Origin: Saprospiraceae bacterium
GTDB taxonomy: Bacteria; Bacteroidota; Bacteroidia; Chitinophagales; Saprospiraceae
Assembly (NCBI GenBank): GCA_020848965.1
Contig: JADLHE010000155.1
Coordinates: forward strand, 1-38,433
Length of the DNA: 38,433 bases
Reading direction: 5' to 3'
Both the position numbers and the translations under genes were made by a program. The notes beneath the pieces are model-generated. The model searched no databases. It was not told where the DNA came from and worked only from the letters and a program-made list of their open reading frames with translations. Positions within the stretch are counted from its first letter, which is position 1, and each line of letters starts with the position of its first letter. Below, in pieces: positions 18,684 to 27,773 of the stretch.

Positions 18684-21600
18684 TTATCGCTGAATGATTA
18701 GATAACCGGACATCGGTTTGTCGCCATTGCCGAGGTCAATGATGTAGAAATAAGTGGCTGGCGGCAGGTCTTCCCCATCGAAGGTTCCTTTCCAGTCGTT
18801 CTGGTAAGGTGCTGCATGGAATACCTCATCGCCCCACTGGTTGAAGATGCTCACGACGTTGTCTGCGAACTTGCCATCTTCTGAAAGGCAAGGCACGATA
18901 AAGGCATCGTTCATCTCGTCGCCATTTGGCGTGATGATGGATGGCACATCGCAAGTCGCATTTTCGCCTACCTTGAAGGTGATGGTAGCCGTTGCGCAGC
19001 CACAGCCTTCTTGGCAAACCTCGTAAGTAGCCACATCCTCGCCCACAAAAGGCACATCAGGTTGATAGGTCATCAAGCCACCTTGCGCCTGTTCAAGTGT
19101 GCCATGCTCAGGCTTTTCCGTGATGGTTATTGTCACGTTTTCAAGGATATTGTCATTGAACAGCACGTTGACGATGCCCAATTCAGCGAATGGCACGGAA
19201 ACTTGGTCATCCACTGGCGCCAAGGTGGTGGAGGTTAGTATGAGCGTATCCACCGAATTGGCACCACAGGCCCCACCATAAATCGTCCAAACCAAAATGT
19301 TCTCGCCTGCTTGCAGGTTCTGCACCAAGGTATTGGCAGCGGTCGGTGTTACGAAGGTGATATCAGGGTCGGGGCTGGTCCACATGCCGTTCGTGCTGCC
19401 CTGCGGCTGCACACTTGCTGCCACCGCATCCAATTGCACCGATGCTCCGCAAACCACGTTGCCATCCAAGCCAGCGGAGGCTTGTTCGTTCGTGACGGTC
19501 AGTTGAACCAAATCGGAAGACATGCCACAGCCGCCATCAATCGTCCAAGTGAAAACGTATGGGTTGCCGGGCACGAGGTTCGTCACCTGTGTTTGCGGAT
19601 TTGTTGGGTCAACGATGTTGACGCCAAGTGCGGCCTGCGAGGCGGGTTGCGTCCATGCACCAATATTGGAAGCAGGCATGGTGGCGCTCAAATTGGCGCT
19701 TGTTGCGGAGCAAACCGTGATGGGGTCACCCGCATTTGCAAATTCAAGCACATCAATAAAGACACTGGTTTCATCAGTTGAATAGTCCTCGCAAGCACCG
19801 TTCGACAGCGACCAACGGAACACATAGTGTTGACCGGGCACGACGCCATCAACTGTTGTGGTGGCTTCGTCGGGGTTGGCAATGACGATGCCCGCCGGGT
19901 TGCCGCCCACGAGGGTCCACAGGCCGCTTCCAGCCGTTGGCACAGTAGCCGCCAGTTCCACGATGTCGCCATCGCAGCCCACGATGTCAGCACCCGCCTC
20001 CGCTTGGTTCAATGGAATGGTGTTCAACGTAACCACCGTAGGCACGGAAGGCAGTGAATTGCAACCGTTGAGCGTAGCGATGACATAAAAATCGTGGGTG
20101 CCACTGCCATACTGAGCAGGGTCGGACAGTTGGAAGTTCAGTGATGGTGTGGCATTGCCGAGCGGCTGGCCATTCACATCGTACCAAGTATAGGAAGCAC
20201 CGGGCGTTGCCGAATTATTGGTAACGCTCAACATCACGTTATCGGTATCGGCACAATAGGGGCCTGCGTTGATGGCGGCAGGTACTTCTGGTTTTTCGTT
20301 CACCGCCACGTTCACGGATACGATGTTCGACCAGCAACCGTCCACCCGCTTGCGCACGGTGTAGGTGCCAGCGTGAAGGCCTGGGTTGGCGTTGGATACC
20401 ACTGGGTTGCAAACCGTCGGGCTGAAGCCGCTGGGGCCAGACCATTCGTAAGTTGCGCCAGTGGTACAGTTGACGTTCAATTCAATCGTCTCACCCTCGC
20501 AAACGGGGCTATTGCTCGTTACTTGCACAGAAGGTGCTGCGTTGACAATCAAGTTGGATGAGCCTGAAGTGCCGGACTGGCAATCTCCCACGCTGTACAG
20601 AACCGTATAAGGCCCTGAATCTGAAATAGTTAGGTTATCGAGCGTCAAAGATGGCGTACTGGTTGTGTAATTGCCCGAAGGCGTCTGCCAGATATAGGAG
20701 ACGTTCGGCGAGGGGTATGCGCTCGTTGTGATGGTCACGTCATCTCCTACGCAGTATGGATTGACGATGCCCGCAGGCGGCGTAGGTGTGGCAATAACCG
20801 GGGGAACTGAAAGCGAATAGGTTGCTGGCAATGAGCTACAACCTTGCGCATTGGTCACCACCAAGGTATAAGTGCCGCTGTTGCTAAAGATTGCGTTCGG
20901 TACAATGGCCGTAGCATCCGTAGAGGAATAGCCATTGGGGCCTATCCATAGGTACTGGTAGGTGCCATTGTCTATCGGGAACATGGTAGCCACCAGTTCC
21001 ACATCCACTGGACCGCCCACACATAGCGGCACGTTGCTGCTGAGTCCAGTGATGTCCACACGGTCGTTCACTGTCACCTCGGCAGTGGTCGTTACCGAAC
21101 AACCGTATTGGTTGGTCACAGTTAGCACATAAACTCCATCATTGTTGCTGCTCACATTGGTGAGCAATGGGTTTTGCAAAGCGCTGGTCTGGTTGCTGTT
21201 CGGGTAGTCCCATAGATAGCTTACGCTTTGCGAAGCAGAGGAAGCGGAAAGCTGAACGTCTTGCCCTTCGCAAACGATAGCAGGATTAGCGGCTGCAGAA
21301 ATTGCTTCTGGAGGAAGCACGATATAAACGGTCACTGGCAACGATACCTCTGACACACAAGGGTTTCCGATTGCCTGCACTGTCCATTGTCCGGCATGTT
21401 GCAAGATATTGGCAGCTGGCACGGTCAAGGTGTTGGTCGTTGTGGTAATGTTCGCAAAATTCGGCGTTGTCCAGAGATAAGACATGGCACCTTGCACGTT
21501 CGTCGAAGTCAAGGTCAGTGTCTCGCCTTCGCAAGCCGGAGCGCTCTGGCTCGTTGAGCTAGCAAGGAACGGTTGCGCTGGCTGGCTGACCACCGTCACT

Positions 21601-24600
21601 GCTACATTGGATGGAAGTGACGAGCAGCCGTTTCTGGAAACAACCAAGGTGTAAATGCCGCTATTGCAAAGCGTAGCATCCACGATGGGGGCCGGGCTGC
21701 AATTGAATGACTCGAAGCCGCAAGGCCCCGTCCAATGGCAAACAGTACCGGTCGCATTGTTAATAGAATTCAGCAGTATATTCTCGCCTTCGCAAAGGAT
21801 GATGCTGGTCGGCGATGGCATGGCCGTTGGCGCAGCCTCCACGGTAATATTGATTGGGTCAGATGGCGCAGACTCGCAGCCGTTGCGCTCTACCACTACA
21901 TAGAAACTGAACATGCCAGAAGCAGGAGGCAGCATGGAGTAAGTAGGGACAGTTGTTGTGCCGATAAGCACGCCCGGCACGTTGCCACTGTACCATTTAT
22001 AGATAACGGTGCTGCCGCAAACAGTTGGCGTGGTCAACTCCAAGTTTTCAGATTCACATATCACGTTGTCGGCAGCTTGGAGCGTAGGTTTTTGCAACGG
22101 CAACATATCGCAAGTTACCTGAACCACACCCACTGCATCACAGCCCGTAAGGCCCTGAATCACAACATTGTAGAAGCCGAGGTGGCTGGAATTGGCATCC
22201 AAGATTACCGGGTTTTGCGTGTAGGCAAAAGCCAAGCCTTGTGGATTGTACCATACATATTGGTAAGGATTGGCACCGCCGCCTACTACTGAGGGTGGGT
22301 TGGCAAACAGTGAAAGCGTGCTGCTGCCGCAAGTGGTCGAAACCGTTGGCTCTGGGCCAAGCACCACCACGTTCACGAAGGTATTGCAAGTTGACACATT
22401 GCCCGCCACGTCGGTAACAGTCAACGTAACGGGGTTGGGATTGCCAAGTTCATCGTTGCAAGTAACGGAGCGGGGGGTGACCGTCATGGAGGCAATACCG
22501 CAGTTGTCGGTGCTGCCGAGGTCAATATCAGCGGGCAAGATTGTTTGTGAAACGATACCGGAAGGGTTGATTTCAACGAAAGTAGGGCCACAAACCACCG
22601 TGGGTGCTTGCGTATCGTTCAGCGATACGGTAAAGGAGCAGCTACCTTGATTGCCTTCGAGGTCGGTGGCACCGTAAGTGAAAGTCGTTACGCCCTGATT
22701 TAGGGAGTAAGTCGTGGCTTCGAGCGGCGGTGTCAGCGTCACTTGGGGGATGGTCGTTGCGCCGGTTGCTGAGAAGGTCGGTGAAATGCTCTCGTAGCTA
22801 ATCGTTGCCGCAATCGTGCTGCCATCGGTGTCGCCATCAAAGGTCACTTGGGAAGGGTTGCAGGGGTTGATGCCCCAGCCCGGCCCAGCCGGTGGTATCG
22901 GGTAGCTTTGATAAGAAACTGCCGAAATGGTGATATTGCCCGCAGAAGCCCAAGCATTGAAGGTATTGGCTGGCACGTAGAAAGTCGCTGTACTGGGGGT
23001 ATTGCAATCGCCGGGGGTCACGTGGGCTTGTCCCCTGGCAGTGGTGCCAAGCAGGTTGCCGTCGTTGTCATAAATCAGGTAATAGGCTCCTACAGAGTCC
23101 ACATCGCCTTGAATCGTAATCGTTATCTGCACGTTGCCCGGTGAGGCATTGCCTTGCAGGCCCGTGAAGGTAAAAGACTCATTTTCCGCCACATAGTCCG
23201 TCAAATTCGGGTTGAAAGCATAAGAAATCAGGCTCGAAACGGTCTGTGTCGTTGGGGTCGTCACACCGCACTTGTCCGTGATACTGGAGAACAACGGGAT
23301 GAGCACATCCTGGGTACACTCGCCGGGGGCCAGGTCCAAATTGATATTTGCAGGGCAAGCAATGGCAGGAGCTTCGTTGTCCTCTACGCTCACATCAAAG
23401 CTGCACGTGGACTCGTTGCCTGCACAATCCGTGAAATAATAGGTAACAACGGTATTGCCCTTGGCAAAAGTCTCGGTCACAGGGGCGATGGGCGAAACGA
23501 GGGTCCTTGGCCCACTGTTCAAGCGGTACTCGAACTTGAGGTTGGAAGGGTACTCGGTCATATAGCCCAAATTGGCGGTCACTGCGCCGCCCGGGCAAAT
23601 GGGGTTGATGGAAAAGCGCCCCGGCTGGCCAACTGGCACATTGGGCTTCACCGTGATGGTGAGCACCCCGTCGGCAGCCCATTGGTTGATTTGCGCAGCA
23701 GAAACGGTTATCGTGGTAGTCGTGTCACCACACTGGACAGCAGTACGGGCCACTGGGCCGAGCACCGCCCCATTTTCACCATAAACCATGAAGAACTCGG
23801 TAGGCTCCTCTGAGTCCACATTGTTCAGCACAATGGCCAAAGAAGCATTCGTTGTGGCGATGAACGGAGGGCCGGGCACCCCAAAATTGAACACCAGGTC
23901 GTCCACGGGCGTCTCCACGGGATCTTGTCCGCTGGGTATCGTGAGTGCCTGTGTCAGCGAGAAGTTTTGCGCAGCAGATACATTGCCGCAATCTTCCACA
24001 ATAGTGGGCAGGGCAAGTGTCAGCGTTGCATCGCAAAGGCCGGGGTCCGTGTCCATGATGATATCATCGGGGCAATTGCTGATAGTAGGTGCCACGTTGT
24101 CGGTCACGGTATAGGTAGCCGTGGTGGTGTCACGGTTGCCGCATTTATCCACCACGATGAAATCCACCGTCCGGCTGCGGTAAATGCCAACTGTTGGGCT
24201 GGCACAATTTGGCGCAGCCAAATTTGCGTTCACGTTGGTTCCCGTATTGTATGCAAACCAAGAAAGGTCGCCCACCGCTGAACAGTTGTCGGAGGCCACC
24301 GCACCGCCGTGGTTGGCTACCCAAACGGCAAAGGCCGCATCGGCATCCATTGCGTCATCGCAGGAAACGGAGGCGTTTTGCGCAGCCGTCGTGACCGATG
24401 GGGCAATATTGTCGGTAACGGTGATGATTTGCAGGTCTTCGATGGTATTGCCGCAGGCATCCTTCACCTGCCACGGGCGCTTTAGCACATAGCTATGGTC
24501 GCAAGAGCCTGTCACCAAGGTATCAGGCAAATGGCTGTAGGTGGGCTGGGCATCGCAGTTGTCGGAGAGCAAGGTCGGTATGCCGGTAACGCTCAAATTG

Positions 24601-25835
24601 CCCGCATCTGCACAATCCACTGTAATATCGGCTGGGAAAGTGGCCGTTGGGAAAATCGTGTCCTGAACGGCAATGGTCTGCGTTTTTGAAACGGAATTTG
24701 AACAAGGGTCGCTCACCGTCCATGTGCGGAGGATGGTGCGCTCTTGGGGGCAAGTGCCGTTGTTGACGACATCTGCCATGCTGATGGTCAGTACCGTAGA
24801 GCAGTTGTCATTCACACCGCTGTAGGAACCGAGCGTCAAGGTATCAACGGGAGTGCCGCAGTTCACCACCGTGTCGGCGGGGATGCTGAAGGTCGGCTGC
24901 ACATTGTCTTCCACATTGATGGTCTGGGACTGTGTCACGCTGTTTCCGCAGCCGTCGCTGACGGTCCAAGTGCGCACAATGGAATAGTCGTAATGGTTGC
25001 ACGAAGCGGTATTGGGAGACTGCGAATTGGTCACCGAGAAGGTTGGCACCAAGCCAACCGCACAGTTGTCGTTAGCAGTGACCGTGGCCACGGCAGGTAT
25101 CGGGTCGTCGCAGTCGAGCATGATATTGCCCGGCACGCCCACCAGCGTTGGCAGGGTGCTGTCTGTAATGGTATAAGTGGCAGTTATCGTATCGAAATTG
25201 CCGGAGGCATCCACTACCGTAAACGTGACGGTGACGGAGCCACAGTTGTTGGTGAAATTAACAGGGCCGTTATTGTAAATGGTATCAATGCCGCAGTTGT
25301 CGAAGTCGTTGCGATGTACATCGAGGGAGTCCATTTGGGCTTGGAGCCAGCCCGCGTAGTTGTCCGATTCACAGGTAGCCGTACCGTTGGTCAATGGTAT
25401 ATTGATGACCGGGGCTACTGTATCAATGAAACTCAGTACGTAGCACAAGGTATCTTTCACTGCCGAGGGCGAGGTGATGATATAGTGCACGGTCACATCG
25501 GTGCCTGCCGGAATCGTGGCGCCTATGGGGTAGCCTCCCGGTGGCACGTATTCCACGAAGGTGGAAATATTGCCGCCCGACACCTGTATATAGGTGCTGG
25601 GGCTGTTGAGCGTGCCGATGCAAGAAGTGCCAATGAAAATGGTGTCGGGACCGCAGTAGGTCATGGTGAAGAGGTCGCCGCTGCAAACTTGGCGGGTGCC
25701 GCCGGGGCAGGTGGGGTCGGGAATCATCATCGGAGACCCGCATTCACACTGTGCCTGTAACTGTAATGCTAATGGGATTAGGCCGATTGCGAATAGCAGT
25801 CGCAATTGCCACTTGAGGAGTAATCGGTTCGTCAT
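18684..25835 (-). CDS. giant secreted adhesin-like protein with HYR-like and Ig/PKD-like repeats and gliding-motility-associated C-terminal (type B T9SS CTD, CHU_C) domain
   Basis: ORF 18684..25892 (2402 aa), signal peptide best from internal Met MTNRLLLKWQLRLLFAIGLIPLALQLQAQC; repeated DNVAPTISNCPDDI/DNEAPAIACPANI; repeated CEGExxxL...YxW modules; C-terminus CDVPSIITPNGDEMNDAFIVPCL...VVSIFNQWGDEVFHAAPYQNDWKGTFDGEDLPPATYFYIIDLGNGDKPMSGYLIIQR. Confidence 0.94.
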   Translation of the reverse strand: MTNRLLLKWQLRLLFAIGLIPLALQLQAQCECGSPMMIPDPTCPGGTRQVCSGDLFTMTYCGPDTIFIGTSCIGTLNSPSTYIQVSGGNISTFVEYVPPGGYPIGATIPAGTDVTVHYIITSPSAVKDTLCYVLSFIDTVAPVINIPLTNGTATCESDNYAGWLQAQMDSLDVHRNDFDNCGIDTIYNNGPVNFTNNCGSVTVTFTVVDASGNFDTITATYTITDSTLPTLVGVPGNIMLDCDDPIPAVATVTANDNCAVGLVPTFSVTNSQSPNTASCNHYDYSIVRTWTVSDGCGNSVTQSQTINVEDNVQPTFSIPADTVVNCGTPVDTLTLGSYSGVNDNCSTVLTISMADVVNNGTCPQERTILRTWTVSDPCSNSVSKTQTIAVQDTIFPTATFPADITVDCADAGNLSVTGIPTLLSDNCDAQPTYSHLPDTLVTGSCDHSYVLKRPWQVKDACGNTIEDLQIITVTDNIAPSVTTAAQNASVSCDDAMDADAAFAVWVANHGGAVASDNCSAVGDLSWFAYNTGTNVNANLAAPNCASPTVGIYRSRTVDFIVVDKCGNRDTTTATYTVTDNVAPTISNCPDDIIMDTDPGLCDATLTLALPTIVEDCGNVSAAQNFSLTQALTIPSGQDPVETPVDDLVFNFGVPGPPFIATTNASLAIVLNNVDSEEPTEFFMVYGENGAVLGPVARTAVQCGDTTTTITVSAAQINQWAADGVLTITVKPNVPVGQPGRFSINPICPGGAVTANLGYMTEYPSNLKFEYRLNSGPRTLVSPIAPVTETFAKGNTVVTYYFTDCAGNESTCSFDVSVEDNEAPAIACPANINLDLAPGECTQDVLIPLFSSITDKCGVTTPTTQTVSSLISYAFNPNLTDYVAENESFTFTGLQGNASPGNVQITITIQGDVDSVGAYYLIYDNDGNLLGTTARGQAHVTPGDCNTPSTATFYVPANTFNAWASAGNITISAVSYQSYPIPPAGPGWGINPCNPSQVTFDGDTDGSTIAATISYESISPTFSATGATTIPQVTLTPPLEATTYSLNQGVTTFTYGATDLEGNQGSCSFTVSLNDTQAPTVVCGPTFVEINPSGIVSQTILPADIDLGSTDNCGIASMTVTPRSVTCNDELGNPNPVTLTVTDVAGNVSTCNTFVNVVVLGPEPTVSTTCGSSTLSLFANPPSVVGGGANPYQYVWYNPQGLAFAYTQNPVILDANSSHLGFYNVVIQGLTGCDAVGVVQVTCDMLPLQKPTLQAADNVICESENLELTTPTVCGSTVIYKWYSGNVPGVLIGTTTVPTYSMLPPASGMFSFYVVVERNGCESAPSDPINITVEAAPTAMPSPTSIILCEGENILLNSINNATGTVCHWTGPCGFESFNCSPAPIVDATLCNSGIYTLVVSRNGCSSLPSNVAVTVVSQPAQPFLASSTSQSAPACEGETLTLTSTNVQGAMSYLWTTPNFANITTTTNTLTVPAANILQHAGQWTVQAIGNPCVSEVSLPVTVYIVLPPEAISAAANPAIVCEGQDVQLSASSASQSVSYLWDYPNSNQTSALQNPLLTNVSSNNDGVYVLTVTNQYGCSVTTTAEVTVNDRVDITGLSSNVPLCVGGPVDVELVATMFPIDNGTYQYLWIGPNGYSSTDATAIVPNAIFSNSGTYTLVVTNAQGCSSLPATYSLSVPPVIATPTPPAGIVNPYCVGDDVTITTSAYPSPNVSYIWQTPSGNYTTSTPSLTLDNLTISDSGPYTVLYSVGDCQSGTSGSSNLIVNAAPSVQVTSNSPVCEGETIELNVNCTTGATYEWSGPSGFSPTVCNPVVSNANPGLHAGTYTVRKRVDGCWSNIVSVNVAVNEKPEVPAAINAGPYCADTDNVMLSVTNNSATPGASYTWYDVNGQPLGNATPSLNFQLSDPAQYGSGTHDFYVIATLNGCNSLPSVPTVVTLNTIPLNQAEAGADIVGCDGDIVELAATVPTAGSGLWTLVGGNPAGIVIANPDEATTTVDGVVPGQHYVFRWSLSNGACEDYSTDETSVFIDVLEFANAGDPITVCSATSANLSATMPASNIGAWTQPASQAALGVNIVDPTNPQTQVTNLVPGNPYVFTWTIDGGCGMSSDLVQLTVTNEQASAGLDGNVVCGASVQLDAVAASVQPQGSTNGMWTSPDPDITFVTPTAANTLVQNLQAGENILVWTIYGGACGANSVDTLILTSTTLAPVDDQVSVPFAELGIVNVLFNDNILENVTITITEKPEHGTLEQAQGGLMTYQPDVPFVGEDVATYEVCQEGCGCATATITFKVGENATCDVPSIITPNGDEMNDAFIVPCLSEDGKFADNVVSIFNQWGDEVFHAAPYQNDWKGTFDGEDLPPATYFYIIDLGNGDKPMSGYLIIQR

Positions 25836-26249
25836 GCCTCGTTTTTTAACCAGTTTAAAATTTAACAAAAATGGAATTCCAGGATTTCTCACCTGAGAAG
25901 CGATGCAGTTTTTCTTCTACGAGAAATTTAACCCAAGGTTGGTTGGTGCTCAACGGCGAGCCTTCGTATCAACCTCGTTTTTATTCATGGAAACTATAAA
26001 ACACCCCGGCGGCGAAAAAGCTACGTGCCGGACAAGAGAAGGAAACAGGAGACAGGTTTGTAAAAGGACTACAATCGGCTTCATAGGAAAAAAATGCTCA
26101 TGGGATGATAAATGCTCAACGAAGTTATCACTTCATCGTCGAATCGGCGCCAAAGGTAGGAAACTTTGAAAACCGTGTGGACATATTTTTTTTTCCACAT
26201 TTGTAAACGACTTACTATGAGCGCTAAACTTCGCCAGCATAAAACAAAA

Positions 26250-26321
26250 AAAGGGTACAATACGCTGCCTCCTCTCTGCATTTTTCAATGCGAAACAAGG
26301 ATTCAGGCGATTGTACCCTTT
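26250..26321 (-). terminator. terminator-like long hairpin downstream of glucosaminidase gene
   Basis: AAAGGGTACAAT (26250-26261) / ATTGTACCCTTT (26310-26321), inner GCATT/AATGC stem; minus-strand U-tract TTTTTTTGTTTT follows. Confidence 0.75.
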
Positions 26322-26361
26322 GACTATACTTGAACGTTGCTGGCGTTGGGAGTTATACTGA

Positions 26362-26396
26362 AACTCGCAACTCAACACTTAGAACTCATAACTACT
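26362..26396. repeat. five 7-nt word repeats (AACTCNN)
   Basis: AACTCGC AACTCAA CACTTAG AACTCAT AACTACT in exact 7-nt register, abutting the stop codon of the glucosaminidase gene. Confidence 0.75.
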
Positions 26397-26398
26397 TG

Positions 26399-27268
26399 TC
26401 ACCTGCGCTCGAATTTCGGCGCTGCCTTCGGCAACAACAATGGTATCTTAACAAAGGCATGCTCCGCTGGAATTTCAACGGCTGGCGGCGACAAATTAGA
26501 AGGCCGCTGCTCCTTTGAAATCCGATAACCAGGAGCACTTAGTGCCTGCCTGGGGTCGTGGTTTTCAGCTTCTGCCACGATGGGGGCATGTTGAGCAGCG
26601 GGCATTTGCGGCAATTGAGGTACCTGCGGGACTTGCGGCGCAAAAGCAATCGTTTCGCCCATTGGCTCCACGGCTTCCGTGTACTCCAAATCCTCGAAGG
26701 GCAAGCCCAGCGCCTTAATCTGGTCTTCGGACACCGCCTTGTCATAAATCTGCAGCCCAAACCGCTCAATCGTAGCAATCAATTGCTCGGCATAGTCGCT
26801 CTTGGTGGCATAGCCGCTCTTCTTCAGGCCGTAGCACCAGCCACGGTAGTCCTTGGGCGATAGTTGGAAAAGCGCACGGTAGCGCACATTCTCCCGCAAA
26901 AACTTGGAGTGGTCAACAAAGGACTCCTCAATGCTTTCGTACTTTCGGAAACGTGACTCCACGAGCACGTTCTCCACAGTATCGTCATCAATGGCCTGAA
27001 TGACGGGGCCTTCCCAGCCGTTATTGGCCTTGATGCAGAAATAATTGTTGCCGAGCAGGGCCACCCTGCCCTGCCCCCAGCCCGACTCCACAATGGCCTG
27101 AGCCAAGGTGATACTGGCTGGCACGCCATATTGGCCCATTTGTTCCACGGCCATCTTGGCCCAGGAATCAATGAACAACTGCTGGTCTTTTACAGGAATA
27201 GCATTGGCGGAAGCCGCCTTTGGCATTAGAAATAATGCACAAACGGATAGGATGTGTAGCAATCTCAT
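26399..27268 (-). CDS. glucosaminidase domain-containing protein (FlgJ/GH73-like peptidoglycan hydrolase)
   Basis: Signal peptide MRLLHILSVCALFLMPKAASA; FIDSWAKMAVEQMGQYGVPASITLAQAIVESGWGQGRVALLGNNYFCIKANNGWEG; FRKYESIEESFVDHSKFLR; YRGWCYGLKKSGYATKSDYAEQLIATIERF. Confidence 0.92.
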   Translation of the reverse strand: MRLLHILSVCALFLMPKAASANAIPVKDQQLFIDSWAKMAVEQMGQYGVPASITLAQAIVESGWGQGRVALLGNNYFCIKANNGWEGPVIQAIDDDTVENVLVESRFRKYESIEESFVDHSKFLRENVRYRALFQLSPKDYRGWCYGLKKSGYATKSDYAEQLIATIERFGLQIYDKAVSEDQIKALGLPFEDLEYTEAVEPMGETIAFAPQVPQVPQLPQMPAAQHAPIVAEAENHDPRQALSAPGYRISKEQRPSNLSPPAVEIPAEHAFVKIPLLLPKAAPKFERR

Positions 27269-27773
27269 GTTCCGGGTATGTGTTGCGCTGAACGGCCTTG
27301 TCGAAATGTGGTAACCATGAAACTTGGGGAATTGTCAGCGGTGCACACCACTCCCAATTTCTCAGTTTCCTAATTTCTCATTTCCAGCCACCGATAGCCT
27401 TAAGCCTACCATCGGTAGCAGCCGCCCAAGCTTGTTAAAAATTGTGTTTTCTCTTGTTTTCTCTTCTTTATGACCCAAGGAACATAGGAGGTGGTCTTTA
27501 CTGTCTTCTCAAGTTGGTCTAATCTCCCGTTTTGTAGTTGGCAATGGGGATACGTATTCAAAAAAAATACCAAGTTTTGAATTTTTTAAAAAATAATCAA
27601 ATAAAAATTAATGCGTAGCAAGCTGATTATCCATTGAATAAAATCACCCAAGCCAATTCTACCTAAGAAAACCTAGGCCCACAGGCAAATCTTGACGACA
27701 CTTGATTTTTGTGGCCAAATCGTTTTTTTCACCCAAATCCTCGCATATTCGCATTCACAAATCATCCGCTCAC

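Noticed and set aside
24744-25760. 338-aa plus-strand ORF and neighbouring antisense ORFs
   Set aside because: Shadow frames of the giant adhesin gene.
26151-26158. CAAAGGTA (minus strand TACCTTTG), a Bacteroidota-like -7 box upstream of the adhesin
   Set aside because: No matching upstream -33 TTG at the expected spacing could be found, so not reported as a promoter.
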